Under the pieces are notes generated by a model. That model searched no databases. It was not told the origin of the DNA and saw only the letters and a list, made by a program, of their open reading frames with translations. 52,873 bases of DNA from Pseudomonadota bacterium (GTDB lineage Bacteria; Pseudomonadota; Alphaproteobacteria; Reyranellales; Reyranellaceae): positions 1-52,873 of the forward strand of contig JAIUOX010000020.1 of NCBI GenBank assembly GCA_020160955.1, in the 5' to 3' direction. Made by a program: the position numbers and the translations under genes. This document shows, one piece after another, positions 52,528 through 52,873 of the stretch (position 1 is its first letter; every line of letters begins with the position of its first letter).

Positions 52528-52873
52528 ATGCATGGCGTCGAGACGATCCTGAACGTGCTGGGCAGCGTCACGCTGCTGCTGTGGGGCGTCCGCATGGTCC
52601 GCACGGGCCTGACGCGCGCCTTCGGCGCCGCGCTGCGCCGTGCCATCGCCGCCTGCTCGCGCAACCGCGTCACCGCCTTCGTCGGCGGCTTCGCGGTCAC
52701 TGGCCTGTTGCAGTCGAGCACGGCGACCGCCCTCCTCGTCTCCTCGTTCGCCGGCCGCGGCCTGATCCCGCTGTCGATCGCCTTCGCCATCATGCTGGGC
52801 GCCGACATCGGCACGACGGTCGCCGCGCAGGTCCTGTCCTTCGACCTCGGCTGGGTGTCGCCGCTGCTGATCG
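52528..52873 (+). CDS. Na/Pi cotransporter family protein (3' end outside window)
   Basis: The ATG at 52528 opens a frame that runs to the window end (115 residues). It shows MHGVETILNVLGSVTLLLWGVRMVRTG, then FVGGFAVTGLLQSSTATALLVSSF and IMLGADIGTTVAAQVLSFDLGW (each read in part). The QSSTATALL motif is the Na/Pi-II (NptA/PNaS) signature. It lies 35 bases after the LysR gene. Given the neighbouring phosphate-releasing PhnA, a role in phosphate balance is plausible. Confidence 0.85.
   Translation, partial: MHGVETILNVLGSVTLLLWGVRMVRTGLTRAFGAALRRAIAACSRNRVTAFVGGFAVTGLLQSSTATALLVSSFAGRGLIPLSIAFAIMLGADIGTTVAAQVLSFDLGWVSPLLI

Overview
The window looks like two pieces of alphaproteobacterial DNA joined near position 7640. 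The left 7.6 kb has visibly lower GC and more A/T-ending codons: one sampled line near 600 is 55% GC, against 75% for one near 21960. It carries the 3' part of a periplasmic nitrate reductase operon (napA-napG-napH-napB-napC), a DUF2478 gene overlapping napC, a Crp/Fnr-type regulator, and a MaoC hydratase followed by the start of a PHA synthase gene. The PHA synthase reading stops abruptly in a short inverted repeat (7629-7653). From there on the sequence is the antisense of the start of livH, which belongs to a livG-livF-livH cluster of the high-GC genome. No transposase, att site or tRNA lies at the join, so an assembly chimera is the simplest explanation. A true rearrangement cannot be excluded by reading alone.

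The right 45 kb is ordinary chromosomal DNA of a high-GC heterotrophic alphaproteobacterium, possibly a Rhodospirillales/Reyranella-like soil organism (low-confidence guess). In order it holds: branched-chain amino acid ABC transporter genes (7.6-9.3 kb); a secreted multi-EF-hand protein; the UDP-GlcNAc genes glmU-glmS; a phosphoglycolate phosphatase; and a tRNA-Val(CAC) with its own promoter and a downstream terminator. Next come an S33 hydrolase plus a redoxin/2OG-dioxygenase fusion behind a perfect FNR-type box, and a tight leftward run of M20 peptidase, ECF sigma, ChrR-like anti-sigma, CMD protein and M81 protein. After these lie an iron-type alcohol dehydrogenase, a SulP transporter, and a second perfect FNR-type box in front of a DUF3775 gene and a universal stress protein. 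A catabolic stretch follows (25.6-34.0 kb) with hydrolases, a class III aminotransferase, a DAO-type oxidase, a polysaccharide-deacetylase-fold enzyme, an N-acyl-D-amino-acid deacylase and an FMN enzyme.

The most coherent functional theme is 2-aminoethylphosphonate (2-AEP) use. A three-gene 2-AEP-type ABC importer (binding protein, ATPase, fused double permease; 34.9-38.8 kb) lies upstream of a phnW-phnA-phnY operon (47.6-51.5 kb), which is divergent from a LysR regulator. The expected route is 2-AEP to phosphonoacetaldehyde (PhnW), to phosphonoacetate (PhnY), to acetate plus phosphate (PhnA). A Na/Pi-cotransporter gene runs off the right end. Between the two halves are a large S53 (sedolisin) peptidase without a signal peptide and with a DUF4114-like C-terminus, a Baeyer-Villiger-type monooxygenase, an OB-fold-like secreted protein, an isocitrate lyase/PEP-mutase family enzyme, a methyltransferase plus membrane-protein pair, and a tripartite tricarboxylate binding protein.

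No CRISPR array, insertion sequence, prophage, rRNA or plasmid origin was seen. Coding density is very high, and no gap between genes exceeds about 290 bases.
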